A stretch of 28,992 nucleotides of DNA from Hypsibius dujardini (GCA_001579985.1 LRSR01004554.1:1-28992); one strand, 5' to 3'. Shown: positions 1-10,969, numbered from the stretch's first letter. The notes: a model not told the origin generated them from the letters alone. Made by a program: numbers and translations.

Positions 1-470
1 CCGGCTTCTGTTTTGTCTCAGTGTGGTCAGTCCGTTTATTCACCTCACTGATCCCCATCGATTTCTAGGTGGTTTCCCACAGCTTTCGCGGAATTCCTCG
101 ATTTTCATATTTATGTAAGCATTGTACCTTCACGTTAGTTATTCCGCTAGTTATGTATATGGAAAGGCCACATTTTCAGCATTTCAGTAGGATTAAATAT
201 ATATCTGAACTTAAAGTAAATGTCGGACTTTAAATATAACTTTTAGTATACTATACTAGTATACTAGTATAACTAGACTTTTAGTTATCAATTTGCATTC
301 TTGTACAGATTTATGACACATCTTGTAAATGAAATGAACATACTTTAATTGAATTAAATTGTGAAGCCGCGCTTTTTGAGCCAATTAAAATATATTTTAA
401 AATATATTAAACATTACTTCACGTTAAATCTGCATGTCCAGAGTTTACTTTGATTATGCGTGCATTTTAG
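1..470. other. AT-rich non-coding DNA, probably intron of the nischarin-like gene
   Basis: This AT-rich stretch ends in a splice acceptor (TTTTAG, to 470) that leads into the first recognisable exon. No coding similarity is visible. Because the downstream exon begins mid-protein, this is probably the intron separating it from 5' exons that lie off the window. Confidence 0.6.
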
Positions 471-2388
471 GAAATCCATTTTGTGACGGAAGATCTCTGC
501 AAGAAGTTTGCACTAAATGACGATCCACAGAAGGCCGGCCGTGAGGACTTTGTTTTCACACCGCTGCAAATTTATGCGGTCAACAAACGCCTGCAGCTGC
601 CGGAACCGAATCACGAACCGCAGGATAAGTCACGCGATTTTGGCCATCTTTTGGATTACATTTACCGTCTGAAGATCGTTCGGGTAGGCTATACGAGTAT
701 GATTTTGGCTTTTCTATCAGTAAAATCTCCTGTTTACTGTGGACAATAGATCCTCGGCAGTGACAGCTTACTCGGCGCCTCCAACATCGTCGAAAATCAA
801 CTCCCGGTCGACCTGATGATCTTTAAATCTGCCGAAGAGCTGGTGGTAAGTCCAGGTGGACAGACAGACAGACAGACGGTCAGTCAGTCATTTAGTCATT
901 CAGTCAATCAATGACAGATAAGCAGACAGACAGGCAGACAGGCAGGCAGACAGACAGGCAGGCAGACAGACAGGCAGGCAGACAGACAGGCAGGCAGACG
1001 GACAGACAGACAGACGGACAGACAAGCAGACAGACAGACAGGCAGACAAACAGACTGAAAAATGGTCAGCCAACCAGCTAGACAGACAGACAGACAGACA
1101 ATGATAGGCAGATATACTTATTCTGCAAACAATACACGCTATAAACAGATTTGAATATTGGTTGTCGCTCCAGCTGGACCAGCTTCGTCCTGCCATGCTA
1201 AGCGGCCTAGAAAATGTCCGGCTGACTGTTCGAAAACTCAAGATCCACCGGACCCTGCAGAGTCTATCGGTATTTTTCCTTCGCGACGCGGATGGATGGT
1301 TCGTCGATAGCGACTTCCCCGCTTGCCTCTACTGGAACAAGCTCGTCTCGGCTGATCTGAGTTCCAACCGTATTGAAAAGATCGACTCTTCTATTGTAAG
1401 TCTTCTTACCGGACGTGATATTTTCCATGCCCTAGGAAAACTACTTATGGCATGCTCTTTTTCCCGAATTAGAGGCTATTAGACAGAGTAGAACACTTGG
1501 ATCTGTCGTGCAATCAGCTGCGCACGATCGACCACCTCCACCATCTCCACAACCTGCAGAAGCTGGTGCTCGCTAAGAACTACCTCTCCGACTTGGACGC
1601 GCTACATGCCAAACTGGGCAACGTCCAGAAGATCATCCTGTGCCATAATCAACTGCAAAGCTTGAAAGGTACCATGTTTTCTTGTATTATGTATTCCCTT
1701 TATTTGAAGCCTGACATTTTCCTTTCCAGGTTTGGCGAAGCTGTACTCATTAGAGTATCTCGACGTCAGCGACAACGAAGTCAGCTCCATCGGAGAGGTC
1801 GAACACCTTCGTAGCCTTCCCTGCCTGACCAACATCAGTTTGACTTCCAATCCCATCACCCTCGTCGTCGACTACCGCATCAAGATCCTCGCATGTTTTG
1901 GTGTGCGGGCAAACGAGGTGATAGTTTTTGACGTTTGTCTGCAAGTGTCCAACTGGTCGCCAGTGCCGTGGAATATTTCAGAAATTTCATTAACTCCTCT
2001 CAGAGTGGCCTCATCTGTCTGTCTGCCTGTTTGTCTGTTTACTATGTTGACAGCAGATGAACAGGCCAACAGTCAGATGGGCACACTGCATACCGTTGTT
2101 GAACCAACCGAGAATGACTGAAATCTAAAGGGTCTCCTATATCAATCAACCAATTTACGGTATGTCGGGTATTCACTCTGCATGTTATCCTCGTAGGTGT
2201 CACTTGACGGAACGCCGGGCAGTGCGCAGGAAATCAGCCACGTTAACATCCTCCTGGCCATCCGAAAAGCCCAGTCCGGCGGAGCAGCACCGCTCCGGAA
2301 ACGCCCGACCTCCGAGATGATGTACAACGGCTCGCCCAGCAGCGGCGCCGCTAGTCCGCGTCCCGGGGGAGCTGCTTCCTTCTCATGA
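471..2388 (+). CDS. NISCH: Nischarin-like leucine-rich-repeat protein, 3' portion (six exons)
   Basis: Exons: 471-683, 750-845, 1174-1395, 1473-1668, 1730-1917 and 2197-2388 (TGA 2386-2388). Phases join cleanly and give about 368 residues, open at the 5' end. Nischarin is an endosomal and cytosolic scaffold that binds integrin alpha-5, PAK and Rac. Vertebrate forms begin with a PX domain, which would lie upstream of this window. The match is recognisable along the whole chain: FTPLQIYAV, then GASNIVENQLPVDLMIFKS, then LRRs such as LVSADLSSNRIEKID, VEHLDLSCNQLRTIDHL and LEYLDVSDNEVSSI. The LRR cap follows as SLPCLTNISLTSNP and VDYRIKILACFGVRANEV. The protein stops about 60 residues after the cap, so the long C-terminal half of vertebrate nischarin is absent. 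Intron 2 carries a CAGA array. Family assignment is firm; the exact exon ends are inferred. Confidence 0.87.
859..1103. repeat. (CAGA)n / (CAGG)n tetranucleotide array in nischarin intron 2
   Basis: An interrupted run of CAGA and CAGG units spans most of the intron between 845 and 1174. Its reverse frames read as Cys-Leu-Ser-Val repeats, which are translation artefacts. Confidence 0.9.
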
Positions 2389-3554
2389 CACACTTTTGTT
2401 TCGTTGATCTCTCTCGTGTAGCGAGTTATGTGAGTTTGTCAGTAAAAAATTCCAGTTTTTAAGTTTTATATCTGTAATTGCTTTTCACACAGCCAACTAT
2501 CTGGTACTGTATAGCCCAGAGATCTTTTTGTTCTCCGCCAGGTTCCGTACTATTTTCCCCTTACCCCGGTGATTTAGCTTGCTTTCCTTCGTTTTGAGCG
2601 TGAGATGCTTTTGTTTCTTTCAAGTGTTACACTTTAGCAGCAATTGCAATACTTACCCACTCTTTTTAAAATACTCTACTGCAGATGCTTGTTTATAAAC
2701 GAAACGATTTGGCTGCAATCGCGTTATGATGTTTCAGTCATGATGAAGACAATAGGTACACTTTTGGCCAGAAAAATCGCCACGCTCGATTTGTCAAGAG
2801 ACAATTTGTTACCACAAGGCTGCAGGCTATACAAAAAAGTGCAGTGTGCAACATTTCATGTACTGCAGATTGCACATGTGGTCTTGTGGCCAACTATTTC
2901 CGCCTCAAATCAAGCACTTTTTTGTATAACCTACAGCCTTGTGGTAACAAATTGTCTCTTGACAAATCGAGCGTGGCGATTTTTCTGGTCAAAGGTAAAT
3001 TTAATGGTAAATTTAAGCACGTTACTTAAACATCACTGCGGGTAGTTCAAATACTGTACGCTCCCGATCTCAAGGGTCGATTTTAGGTCCGGCCCGAAAA
3101 CACGTTCCGTCGTTCGCTTGGTTGTTCATTCAGATTCACTTAAACTTCATTGACTAGAACATTATGAAACCGAAGTCATAATTTCAATCAAGCAAGGTAG
3201 CATAGCATGTCAGGCAAAAACCAACGGGCCAATCACAGACAAGTGAACGGAATTGAACGATCCGCTGAAGCTCGATGTGAATCAGCGGGGGTGGGGCATA
3301 ATCGACCCTTGAGAATGGGAGCGTTCAATACAAGTAGAGTCTACGCTCGCAACCTGGGCAACCTGTTTAATGCTGTGCCCACAAGCTTTTTCTATGGACA
3401 CAAGCAAGCACTGCAGGAATCCGAAATCCTCCCGTGATAACCGGAAACTGCATTTAGAAAGGCTACTCAACCTTCCGAAAAAAACAAACAAATACTCAGC
3501 TCGCAATATGAAAAGATACATACAAAACTGAACCGCCTGAACCGCCTGAACTCG
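2389..3554. other. Intergenic region between nischarin-like gene and MRPS18A
   Basis: The region holds the nischarin 3' flank, a large foldback repeat (2761-2994) and roughly 550 bp of unremarkable sequence. Short open frames occur, for example 3207-3437, but none shows splice, codon or family evidence. The convergent 3' ends of two genes must lie here. Confidence 0.6.
2761..2994. mobile_element. Foldback element with about 82-bp inverted arms (MITE-like)
   Basis: The left arm (2761-2842) and right arm (2914-2994) are reverse complements with only a few mismatches, separated by a 71-bp loop. Arm landmarks are GCCACGCTCGATTTGTCAAG on the left and its complement on the right. Open frames crossing it are by-products of the palindrome. 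Long near-perfect arms suggest a young non-autonomous DNA transposon or foldback element. I could not define a convincing target-site duplication, so the superfamily is open. Confidence 0.75.
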
Positions 3555-4793
3555 CTATCGCTGGTCGGAAGGGTAGTATCGCGGCAGATTATGACCCGGC
3601 TTCTTGGGCATGATATTCCTCGTTCCGAGGGACTTCATGAAGACCCGCTTGAGGAGGCCCGCTTTTCCGGCCTGATAAGCCAGGAGATCGATGTTCTTCT
3701 GCTGTTCGGCACACAGACCGGTGATGAACCGCGGGAGAACGGTACCCTTCCCGGGGCGCAGGAACTGCTGGATGATCAGGACGTCCGAATAGTGCAACTT
3801 CAAGCCCAGGTCACATAGTGGACAGCATCCAGTTTTTTTCGCTGCACTCTGTAAAATAGAATTCATTAATCATTAAATCAGTACACGATAATAGTGCTTA
3901 ATAACATATTTCAATATCAATAATAAAATCAAATTCACTGCAAGATTTTGTTGGAATAAATGACGTATCCCATGTTAGGAAGATGGATGTCATATCTTCA
4001 GCATTTAAACTAATATTTTTAATCAGACATCTTACCTTTAGCATTTATTTTATATATATCTAATAATAAGTGAATTTCGAGATTTCAAAAAAGATTCAAT
4101 TTTAAATACTAGTATCGGTTTGTATTTTCGTGACTTCAAATAAATAAATCGTTTTCCTACTTAAGATCCACGGCAGGCTCGTCGATGGTCTAAAATATAT
4201 TTAGCCAGATTAAAAATAAATTCTGATAAAAACGCAAAGGAACAAGACGGATTATGTATAAATTGTTTCAATCAAAACATAATTCATTAAGCAGTTAATC
4301 ACCAATAAACAATCGATGCGCTGCTGCGCCACTAATGCCAATAATGCGCGAATAATGCCACTAAAGCATTACCAAACTCAACAAAAGCAAAGAAAAAAGT
4401 TAGCGTTAACTTTCAAAACGATGAAGGTCTCTCTCTCTCAAGAAAACCACGAGATTATCAACCAAACAAAGTAAACGAACAAAACCACGCCAATATAACA
4501 ATCAACCAATCGTTGACTTGTATGATTCAGGTTACGTATTCGAGGCAATCCACCATTCATTTGAACTTTCATTTAATTACCTTCAGTAAATATTTATCGG
4601 CCGGATGATCAACATAAACACCCTCGATGACAGTGGTGTCGCCCTCCACCGTATCCTGGATCTTCTTAATTAAACGTATCGGTGTCAGGGATATCGTTCG
4701 CTGCGGAACGAACACTGAAATTCGGTGGGGAGCGAGTAGCAGTCGGTGAGACAGAAGACGGCCAATAAATCCAGTCGCTCCCACAGTCGCCAT
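3555..4793 (-). CDS. MRPS18A: Mitochondrial small ribosomal subunit protein bS18-like (MRPS18A)
   Basis: Transcribed leftward. Exon 1 is 4793-4581 (71 codons from the ATG), a probable 29-nt microexon is 4189-4161, and the last exon starts at 3846 or 3848 and ends at the TAG at 3555-3557. The product is about 176 residues. It is a component of the mitochondrial ribosome. The N-terminus (ATVGATGFIGRLLSHR) is Arg/Ser/Leu-rich and poor in acidic residues, fitting a mitochondrial presequence, followed by EGDTTVIEGVYVD. The last exon carries the S18 signature: CCPLCDLGLKLHYSDVLII, then QFLRPGKGTVLPRFITGLC, then LLAYQAGKAGLL. The CPLC pair is half of a zinc-binding motif typical of this family. The microexon and the acceptor of the last exon are the weakest parts. 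The gene lies head-to-head with ATP23. Confidence 0.88.
4161..4189 (-). other. MRPS18A: Probable 29-nt microexon of MRPS18A
   Basis: On the minus strand a TTTTAG acceptor is followed by 29 nt reading TIDEPAVDL plus two bases, then a GTAGGA donor. It bridges the frame of exon 1 (phase 0) to the last exon if that exon uses an acceptor one dinucleotide downstream of the first AG. An alternative GTGGAT donor inside the microexon would allow the first AG. Human MRPS18A also has a short linker here before the CPIC motif. Confidence 0.5.
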
Positions 4794-5228
4794 TGCAATT
4801 CTCGAAGTATACGCAAAAGGACAGTGGTTTGCAAAATGAATTTTTATTAGGTGTTTCAAAATATTCTCCCCGAACGAAGTAATATCGGATGAAGAAAGTG
4901 TTAATTTCCGGCGTCCGCCGAAGACCTTAGTTAACAGCAAGAATGCGAGGAAATGGGACAAAATGAGAATGTGCATTTGGCAGAGTGCGCGTGTTGTGCG
5001 CAGTGCACATATGCTATGCGTACTCTGCGTACAATGCACTTGTATCACATGTTGCTCTTAATTTTTTCCGGCAGATATTGTTCTGACTCTGTGTTTTTTT
5101 CCCTCTCGTCTGTCATCTAATTTCCTGAAAAATCGAGCTACTTTGGTCATCATTTCAGCTAGCGGAAACATCTGTGGTGTGGAAGTTTACGTCAACCCTA
5201 GGTTTAACAGAATATTTAATTTCCCGGC
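4794..5228. promoter_or_regulatory. 435-bp divergent promoter region between MRPS18A and ATP23
   Basis: The start codons of two mitochondrial-protein genes face away from each other across this interval, so both promoters must lie in or near it. I see no clear TATA box for either gene. The interval contains CG-rich and pyrimidine-rich patches but no motif I can name. Confidence 0.6.
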
Positions 5229-7350
5229 ATGCAATCATCCGATCAACCCCCAGATCCTATGGCGGAAATCCTGAAGGAGTCATTAACTCCTGCTGCTACT
5301 GCTACTGCTGCTGCTGCTGCTGCTGCTGTGAAGGATGACAAAATTCTGCCGAGGCCGGAACTGCCGTCACTTAAAACGCGGTTTCCCGAACATGAGACCG
5401 GCGTGCGGATAAAGCCGACATGGCAGGAAACAGTGATGGGATTCGGGAAGAACGACTCGTGGAAGGTCAAATGCGAGGCACATGTGCGGAGCGTGCTGAA
5501 AAACAGCGTGCCGGTAAAACTACTCACGGAAGCTCTGTCGAGTGTTGGATGGTGGGTCAATTTTTCGGACGTTTTTGGCTGTTGAATGCGCCGTGTAGCT
5601 TGGCGAAATACTTGGCATATTGCATCCCTCAATCAATCAATCATCGCATGTGAAGTGTAGTAATTCTCGCTGCATAATCAATCCAGCGATCAAGCAGGTG
5701 CTGTCCGATCGATCACAATTTCACTTCAACCAATTACCGAATCAATCCATAATAGCGGGAAGTGTGCTGTTTTCCTTACTAAATACCTGATTTATTTTCC
5801 AGTGAATTTGATATATCTCGTCATATTGCGTGTGAGCAGTGCGATGAATCGGTCGGCGGAGGATTCGACACAAAGAACCTACAGGTACAGCCAACGATTT
5901 ACTCTAGCTTGCGTACAATCAACGACAAGATTGATAACACTGGAGGGTCCAGGGTATGGGCAAAAGGGGCAGAGCAGGGGTGGCATGTTTGAAATGGAAG
6001 GAAGCAGGAAGAAGCAACCGCTGCAGGTCAGGTGGTTGATTGTTTGATTGTTTGAAAACCAACCCTCTGCCCCGCCCCTTTTGTCCATTCCCTGGACCCT
6101 TTATTATACTCAATCTTGTCGTTGACTGTACTTATCCATCCCCTAAGTACGTGCCGCTGTTTCTCTGGTAATTACGGCTGATTCATGTGGGTTTTTTTTT
6201 AATTTTTTTTAGATTGTGATCTGCCAAAATGTTTCGACAACTGAGGGGAAGGTGACGTCCGTGCTGGCGCATGAGATGATCCATGCTTTCGACTACTGTC
6301 GCATGAACGCCGGTAAAAGAGACTCCGACCTGACCGTTTTGACGGTTTTTTTTTAAAACATATTTTAACAATACTGTTCGGAATTAACCCGGAAATGAGA
6401 GTGTTCACTAGTATTCGCAGAGTGCCCTTAACGAGTTTTGTGTTTGTCAGATTTCACGAATGTGGACCACGTCGCCTGCTCCGAGGTTAGTTGGTCGAAC
6501 AGTCAAAATTGCCGTCATTGCGTATCGAAATTCCCTCGGCTTTTTATCTGAGCCATAAGTGTTTTGTTTTTTCATATAGATCCGAGCATCCACCTTGACA
6601 CATTGCTCCTTTCTCAGCGCCCTATTTCAGGGTGCTGTTACGCCGTGGGATTTTACGAACAAACATCAGGTATTCGCTTATCAAACATTGTGTTAGCGTA
6701 TTAGTACTGTATTTGACGCGAATCGTATCTACAGTATAGTGACTGCGTTGACCACTGTTAGCGTTTTTTTTACTGTGGAAGTTTTCTCGCTCATTGCAGG
6801 ATTGCGTGAAAATAAAGGCAACCGAGTCGACCATGTCAGCGTTGAATGTTCCGTTCGAGGTTGCTCTTGCTGCAGTTGAGAAGGTGTTCCCTAGATGCTA
6901 TGCTGATAGGGAACCATTCGGGCGGATTCCTCGGAGGAACTCGAGGGATGTGGACAAGGTAGACACTGGAAACACGCATGTGGTCTGGCTGGTGAATATT
7001 TTTACCTGGCTCTATGATAAATAGTCTGCATGTATTACGAGCCTGCCTACCTCTTTAAGTCGATTGTCTCTCTTCCTGAGTTGTCTGCATGTTTCGTTTT
7101 TTCTTAGCCTGTCTGTCTGCCTGTCTGTCTGTCTTTCTATCTGTCTGTCTATCTGTCTGTCTGTTTGCCTGTTTGCCTGTTTGCCTGTCTGTCTGTCTGC
7201 CTGTCTGTCTATCTGTCTGTCTGTCGGACGAGCTGTTGCTGTTGTCTGACTACCTCGCGCCTGTTATTTGTTCCCGAAAAGTCACCCTTACCATCGGTTT
7301 ACCTCTTGCAGTCTTACTACGAAAGATTCTATTATGGCTATGGAAGCTAA
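5229..7350 (+). CDS. ATP23: Mitochondrial inner-membrane metalloprotease ATP23 (XRCC6BP1 homolog)
   Basis: Seven exons: 5229-5551, 5803-5884, 6213-6312, 6451-6485, 6580-6669, 6800-6958 and 7312-7350 (TAA). All phases match, giving 275 residues (human about 246). ATP23 is a zinc metalloprotease of the intermembrane space that in yeast processes Atp6 and helps F-O assembly. The HExxH active site is AHEMIHAFD (exon 3). Family hallmarks flank it: HIACEQCDESVGGGFD, then VDHVACSEIRASTL, then FPRCYADREPFGRIP and the short end YYERFYYGYGS. The N-terminal extension carries a short polyalanine stretch from GCT/GCN codons (5284-5330). Cys residues of the family's CxxC and VAC motifs are present. Intron 2 contains a hairpin-forming inverted repeat and intron 6 a TGTC array. 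Confidence 0.95.
5914..6131. repeat. Imperfect inverted repeat (about 81-bp arms) in ATP23 intron 2
   Basis: The left arm (5914-5994) and right arm (6050-6131) are inverted copies sharing blocks such as TCAACGACAAGATTGA, GGGTCCAGGG and CAAAAGGGGC. The spacer is about 55 bp. The arms differ at several positions and have small indels, so it is older than the foldback at 2761. It could be a MITE remnant or a local inverted duplication. In the pre-mRNA it would form a long hairpin. Confidence 0.7.
7108..7226. repeat. (TGTC)n tetranucleotide array in ATP23 intron 6
   Basis: A run of CTGT/CTGC/TTGC units lies inside the intron between 6958 and 7312. Its forward frames read as Cys-Leu-Ser repeats and are not coding. 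Confidence 0.9.
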
Positions 7351-8413
7351 AAGCGTGACTAGTAATTTTGCTCGTTTTGTGATTGCTGTGATACTTTAAC
7401 GTTCAATGGTTCGTTGCCCCGTTACTTGAAACTTTGCCCCGTTACTTGAAACTCTCTGTTCTTTCTTCTGGTTCTTTACTTCAACCTTGTAATGTCTGGA
7501 TATCTACTACTAGTAATATACAACTTTTGATTCTTGAAACCCTCTTTTCATGCTCTGGTGCAGCGGTACTCGCGGAATCCGGTAAATAGCGCGATCTCCA
7601 TCGTCACTATCTGTATAGTGCAAAGGGAGAAAATTTAGCATATTTTATCGACCGATTTGTACGCTCTCCTTACTCATAGTACTGGAACTGCTGGTGAGTT
7701 GCAAATTTAAAGTGCTGCACCAGGTTTACTCACGCATTCCGTGTCACATAGTCACCCCTCGAGATAGTGGCAACTAAAAGTGAGTCAATCTGATCGGATG
7801 ATTGCGGTCTAATTTTTTGCCAGCAAAACCGGTTCACCGTAGATTAACACCCAATACACCGTTGCGAGTGGCTGCAAGTAGAGTTGTTCCGCATTTCTCG
7901 CAGAATGAATGCATGTGTTGTTGACTCGTTGAAAAAGCGGTGGTAATCTGCGGTTACTTTTCACTTATCTGCTGTTGAATGTCTAAATATTGATTGACGC
8001 CATATACGAATTCGCGCGCCGTAAAAGCCTTCATCCTTCGCGGGGTTGGTTGAGTTTGCCAAACAGTCCAGACGTACTGCTACGTTATTGCATCGGGTAG
8101 GTCGCACCAAAGGGAGGGTTGGGTTTTCCGTTTCATGCGCGATCGAAATCGTGCCCAGGGTGCGGAGAACTTGAACCACCTTTTTAACTGTTGTGTTGCT
8201 ATCGCTGGGGTAATCTTGTTTTCATCGCGGTTACAGAGTACTTGCTGGCTAAACTGCTTTTCGTGCAGTGAGACGCTTGGTCTCCTGTACCTGGATCGGT
8301 CGAACCAGAAAGCCGTCCCAGTCAGCTGTTCTGCGATTCTCTGACACTACCTTGCATAGTTGCCTCTCCGGATCCTCCTCTCTACCATAAACTAAACAGC
8401 AGATCGAGACAGC
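7351..8413. other. Intergenic region between ATP23 and sorbitol dehydrogenase
   Basis: About 1 kb with no exon-like segment I can support. It holds a 20-bp tandem duplication near 7417-7454 (GCCCCGTTACTTGAAACT twice). Short open frames in 7961-8344 overlap on both strands and lack splice context. The sorbitol dehydrogenase promoter must lie in the right part, but no TATA box stands out. Confidence 0.55.
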
Positions 8414-8630
8414 ATGCCTGCTGCTACCGATACCAATTTATCGGCAGTGTTATATTCCGTAAAAAATTTGCGTCTGGTAAGGTTTGCAACATTTGCAATG
8501 TTTGCATCCAGGCCCCTTGAAAGAATGTTTCCTCGATAATATTTTATCTTGTTCCAGGAAGAACGCCCTATTCCACAACCTGGGCCAAATGGTAGTAGCG
8601 CCAAACGTTGTCAAAAACAGGATGACTGCC

Positions 8631-8668
<38 letters not shown>

Positions 8669-9991
8669 CATGTCTGTCTGTTGGCATATCGGCCTGTGTG
8701 TCGGTCGTTTTGATTGTCTGTCTAGCTGTTTGCCTGTTTGTTAGAGTGCCTGTATGTCTGCTTCTTAGTTTGTCTGCCTATCCAATGCATCCATCCTTAT
8801 GTGTGCCCGTTGATTTGCTGGTTCTGGGATGTGTGCTTGTCGTGTTCAATTTTAAAACCTTTTTACCTGTTACAGAGGTGCAGATCGAAATCCAGGAGGT
8901 GGGAATCTGTGGCTCAGACGTCCATTATTGGTTTGTTAAAAAGTTTCAATTTTCAACTTTTTACCGATATGTGGTTCCTATTTGCTGTTTTCACTAACTG
9001 CTAAAAATTTGGCAGGCAAAGAGGATGCATCGGAGACTTCGTCGTGAAAGGTAAGACACACAGCGTACTACGACCTCGGCTCTGAATTCGATCAGTCGAA
9101 CCGGTACTCGCGCAACAACACTGCTTGGTCCTTCTTTTTAGCACCCATGGTTTTGGGCCATGAGCCCAGTGGAATTGTCTCGGCGCTCGGAGATGGCGTG
9201 AAGCATCTGAAGATCGGTAAGAGGGTTGCAAATGCACATTTTAAGTTAACATCACATACTGAACGTTAATACGGTAAAGATCGCTGCTCATCCCTTAGGA
9301 GATCGCGTGGCTATCGAGCCGGGAGTACCCTGCCGGATGTGTGACTGGTGCAAGGAGGGTAAATATAATCTGTGCCCGGACATCACATTTTCCGCAACGC
9401 CTCCCTACCACGGTACGATAAACTGACTCTGCATGACGTTATTAGTACCATGCCATTCTATCTGAGATCTCCCTCTAATTAGCGCTATTTTTCAGGAACT
9501 CTGACTCGTTATTATGTGCATGCGGCGGATTTCTGCCACAAGTACGAAGAGGAAATGTTTCTTGCTGTTCGCTCACGTAAATGTTTCTCATTGGTTTTTT
9601 CTTCAGGCTACCTGACAATGTTTCATTCGAAGAGGGTGCTCTGCTGGAGCCGCTGTCTGTCGGTCTCCATGCCTGCCGACGTGCGAACATCACCCTTGGT
9701 TCTCACGTTTTGGTGTGCGGCGCTGGTACAGAACTGCCTTCTTGTCGCCAATGCACCGAGTATCCGTTTGTATCCGCTTACGTCGCCTCAATTTGATTTC
9801 AGGACCGATTGGTTTGGTTTCCATGCTCTGTGCGAAGGCAATGGGAGCTTCGAAAGTCGTTGTTACCGGTATGTTTTGTGGCAAGAATTCAGAGACATAC
9901 AGAAGCAGGCATTCTGGGGACAGACAGACAAACAGGCATACACAGACAGACAGCCAAGCAAAAAGGCAGCAGGCAGGCTGGCAGACAGACA

Positions 9992-10042
<51 letters not shown>

Positions 10043-10879
10043 GGTATACAGAGACAGACAGAGACAGACATACAGACAAGCAAGCAGACATACAGACAGG
10101 CAGGGAGACAGACAGACGACCGATGGACATATGCACATACAAAACTGACAAAACTGAGACAGATATACTGACTAAATGATTGTAGAGCTAGACAGACATA
10201 ACCCTTTTTATAGATTAATGGTACGCGTATAGATTAGTGACCTTCATCTAGATTTAAGCATGGCTTTTTTCTCTGCAGATATCTCGGATAGTCGGCTCAA
10301 GGTGGCAAGGGACATGGGCGCCGATGGGACCATCAATGTAGGCGGCAAGGAACCAAAAGCCCTCGCCGCTGAGGTTATCGCTCTCCTTGAGAGGGCACCA
10401 AATAGTTCGATCGAATGCAGCGGCGCAGACGCTAGTATTCAGTTGGGAATTTATGTACGGCTCCCTACGTATATCACCACAATTTTTTTCGCATGCTCTA
10501 CTAACTTTGGAATATTTACGGTTTAGGCGACTAAGGCTGGCGGAACGTTTGTCTTGGTTGGGATGGGTGCGGCCGAGGTCAAGCTTCCCCTGATCAACGC
10601 ACTGGTCCGGGAGGTGGATGTTCGCGGGATCTTCCGCTATGCTAACTGGTCAGCAGCGGTAGAATCCGGATAAAAAGTGTCATAATTGTAAGACGAATTT
10701 GTACTATTTTTTCCAGCTACCCGACGGCCTTAGAAATGGTGGCAACAGGTCGGGTGAACGTGAAGCCGCTCATCACGCACCGCTACACCCTGGAAGACTC
10801 GCTGGATGCCTTCGAAACAGCGCGCACCGGCGCTGGTGGCGCGATCAAAGTCATGATCCACTGTGGCCGCCAGGCATGA
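8414..10879 (+). CDS. SORD: Sorbitol dehydrogenase (L-iditol 2-dehydrogenase), zinc MDR family
   Basis: Twelve exons: 8414-8476, 8558-8591, 8876-8930, 9016-9050, 9142-9216, 9299-9412, 9496-9541, 9607-9725, 9803-9868, 10279-10454, 10527-10648 and 10717-10879 (TGA). The product is 355 residues; human SORD has 357. It oxidises sorbitol to fructose with NAD+ in the polyol pathway, in the cytosol. Catalytic-zinc motifs are [10 protein letters not shown] (Cys), VLGHEPSG (His-Glu) and [12 protein letters not shown] (Glu). The Rossmann fold shows VCGAGPIGLVS, and an Asp follows beta-2 in VVVTDISDSR, fitting NAD preference. The structural-zinc lobe has all four cysteines, C-x2-C-x2-C-x7-C, in [19 protein letters not shown]; human SORD has lost most of these. 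Introns 2 and 9 carry tetranucleotide arrays of opposite sense. Confidence 0.97.
8629..8770. repeat. (TGTC)n array in SORD intron 2
   Basis: A clean block of TGTC units (8629-8665) decays into degenerate TGTC/TTGC units up to about 8770. It lies between exons ending at 8591 and starting at 8876. Confidence 0.85.
9918..10118. repeat. (CAGA)n array in SORD intron 9
   Basis: An interrupted CAGA/CAGG array with a pure core around 10010-10042. It fills the middle of the 410-bp intron between exons 9 and 10. Long open frames on both strands here are repeat artefacts. Confidence 0.9.
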
Positions 10880-10969
10880 GTAGTATATTCTACTGTAAAT
10901 GATTCGCAAAACTCCTGGTGCAGCAGAAAACGTTCGGCCTACCTAGCGTACATAAATATATAGTATATA

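Noticed and set aside
900-1241. Open frames with Cys-Leu-Ser-Val repeats (also at 7064-7358, 9690-10151, 21201-21542, 25287-25641, 26542-26730)
   Set aside because: They are translations of CAGA/TGTC tetranucleotide arrays, lie in introns or intergenic DNA and have no splice logic.
2644-3045. Plus-strand frame of about 130 codons
   Set aside because: It is produced by the two arms of the foldback repeat at 2761-2994.
3207-3437. 76-codon plus-strand frame starting MSGKNQRAN
   Set aside because: No homology, no splice context, composition not clearly coding, and it lies in the 3' flank of MRPS18A.
7961-8344. Overlapping short frames on both strands before SORD
   Set aside because: No recognisable family or exon signals; probably chance in promoter-side DNA.
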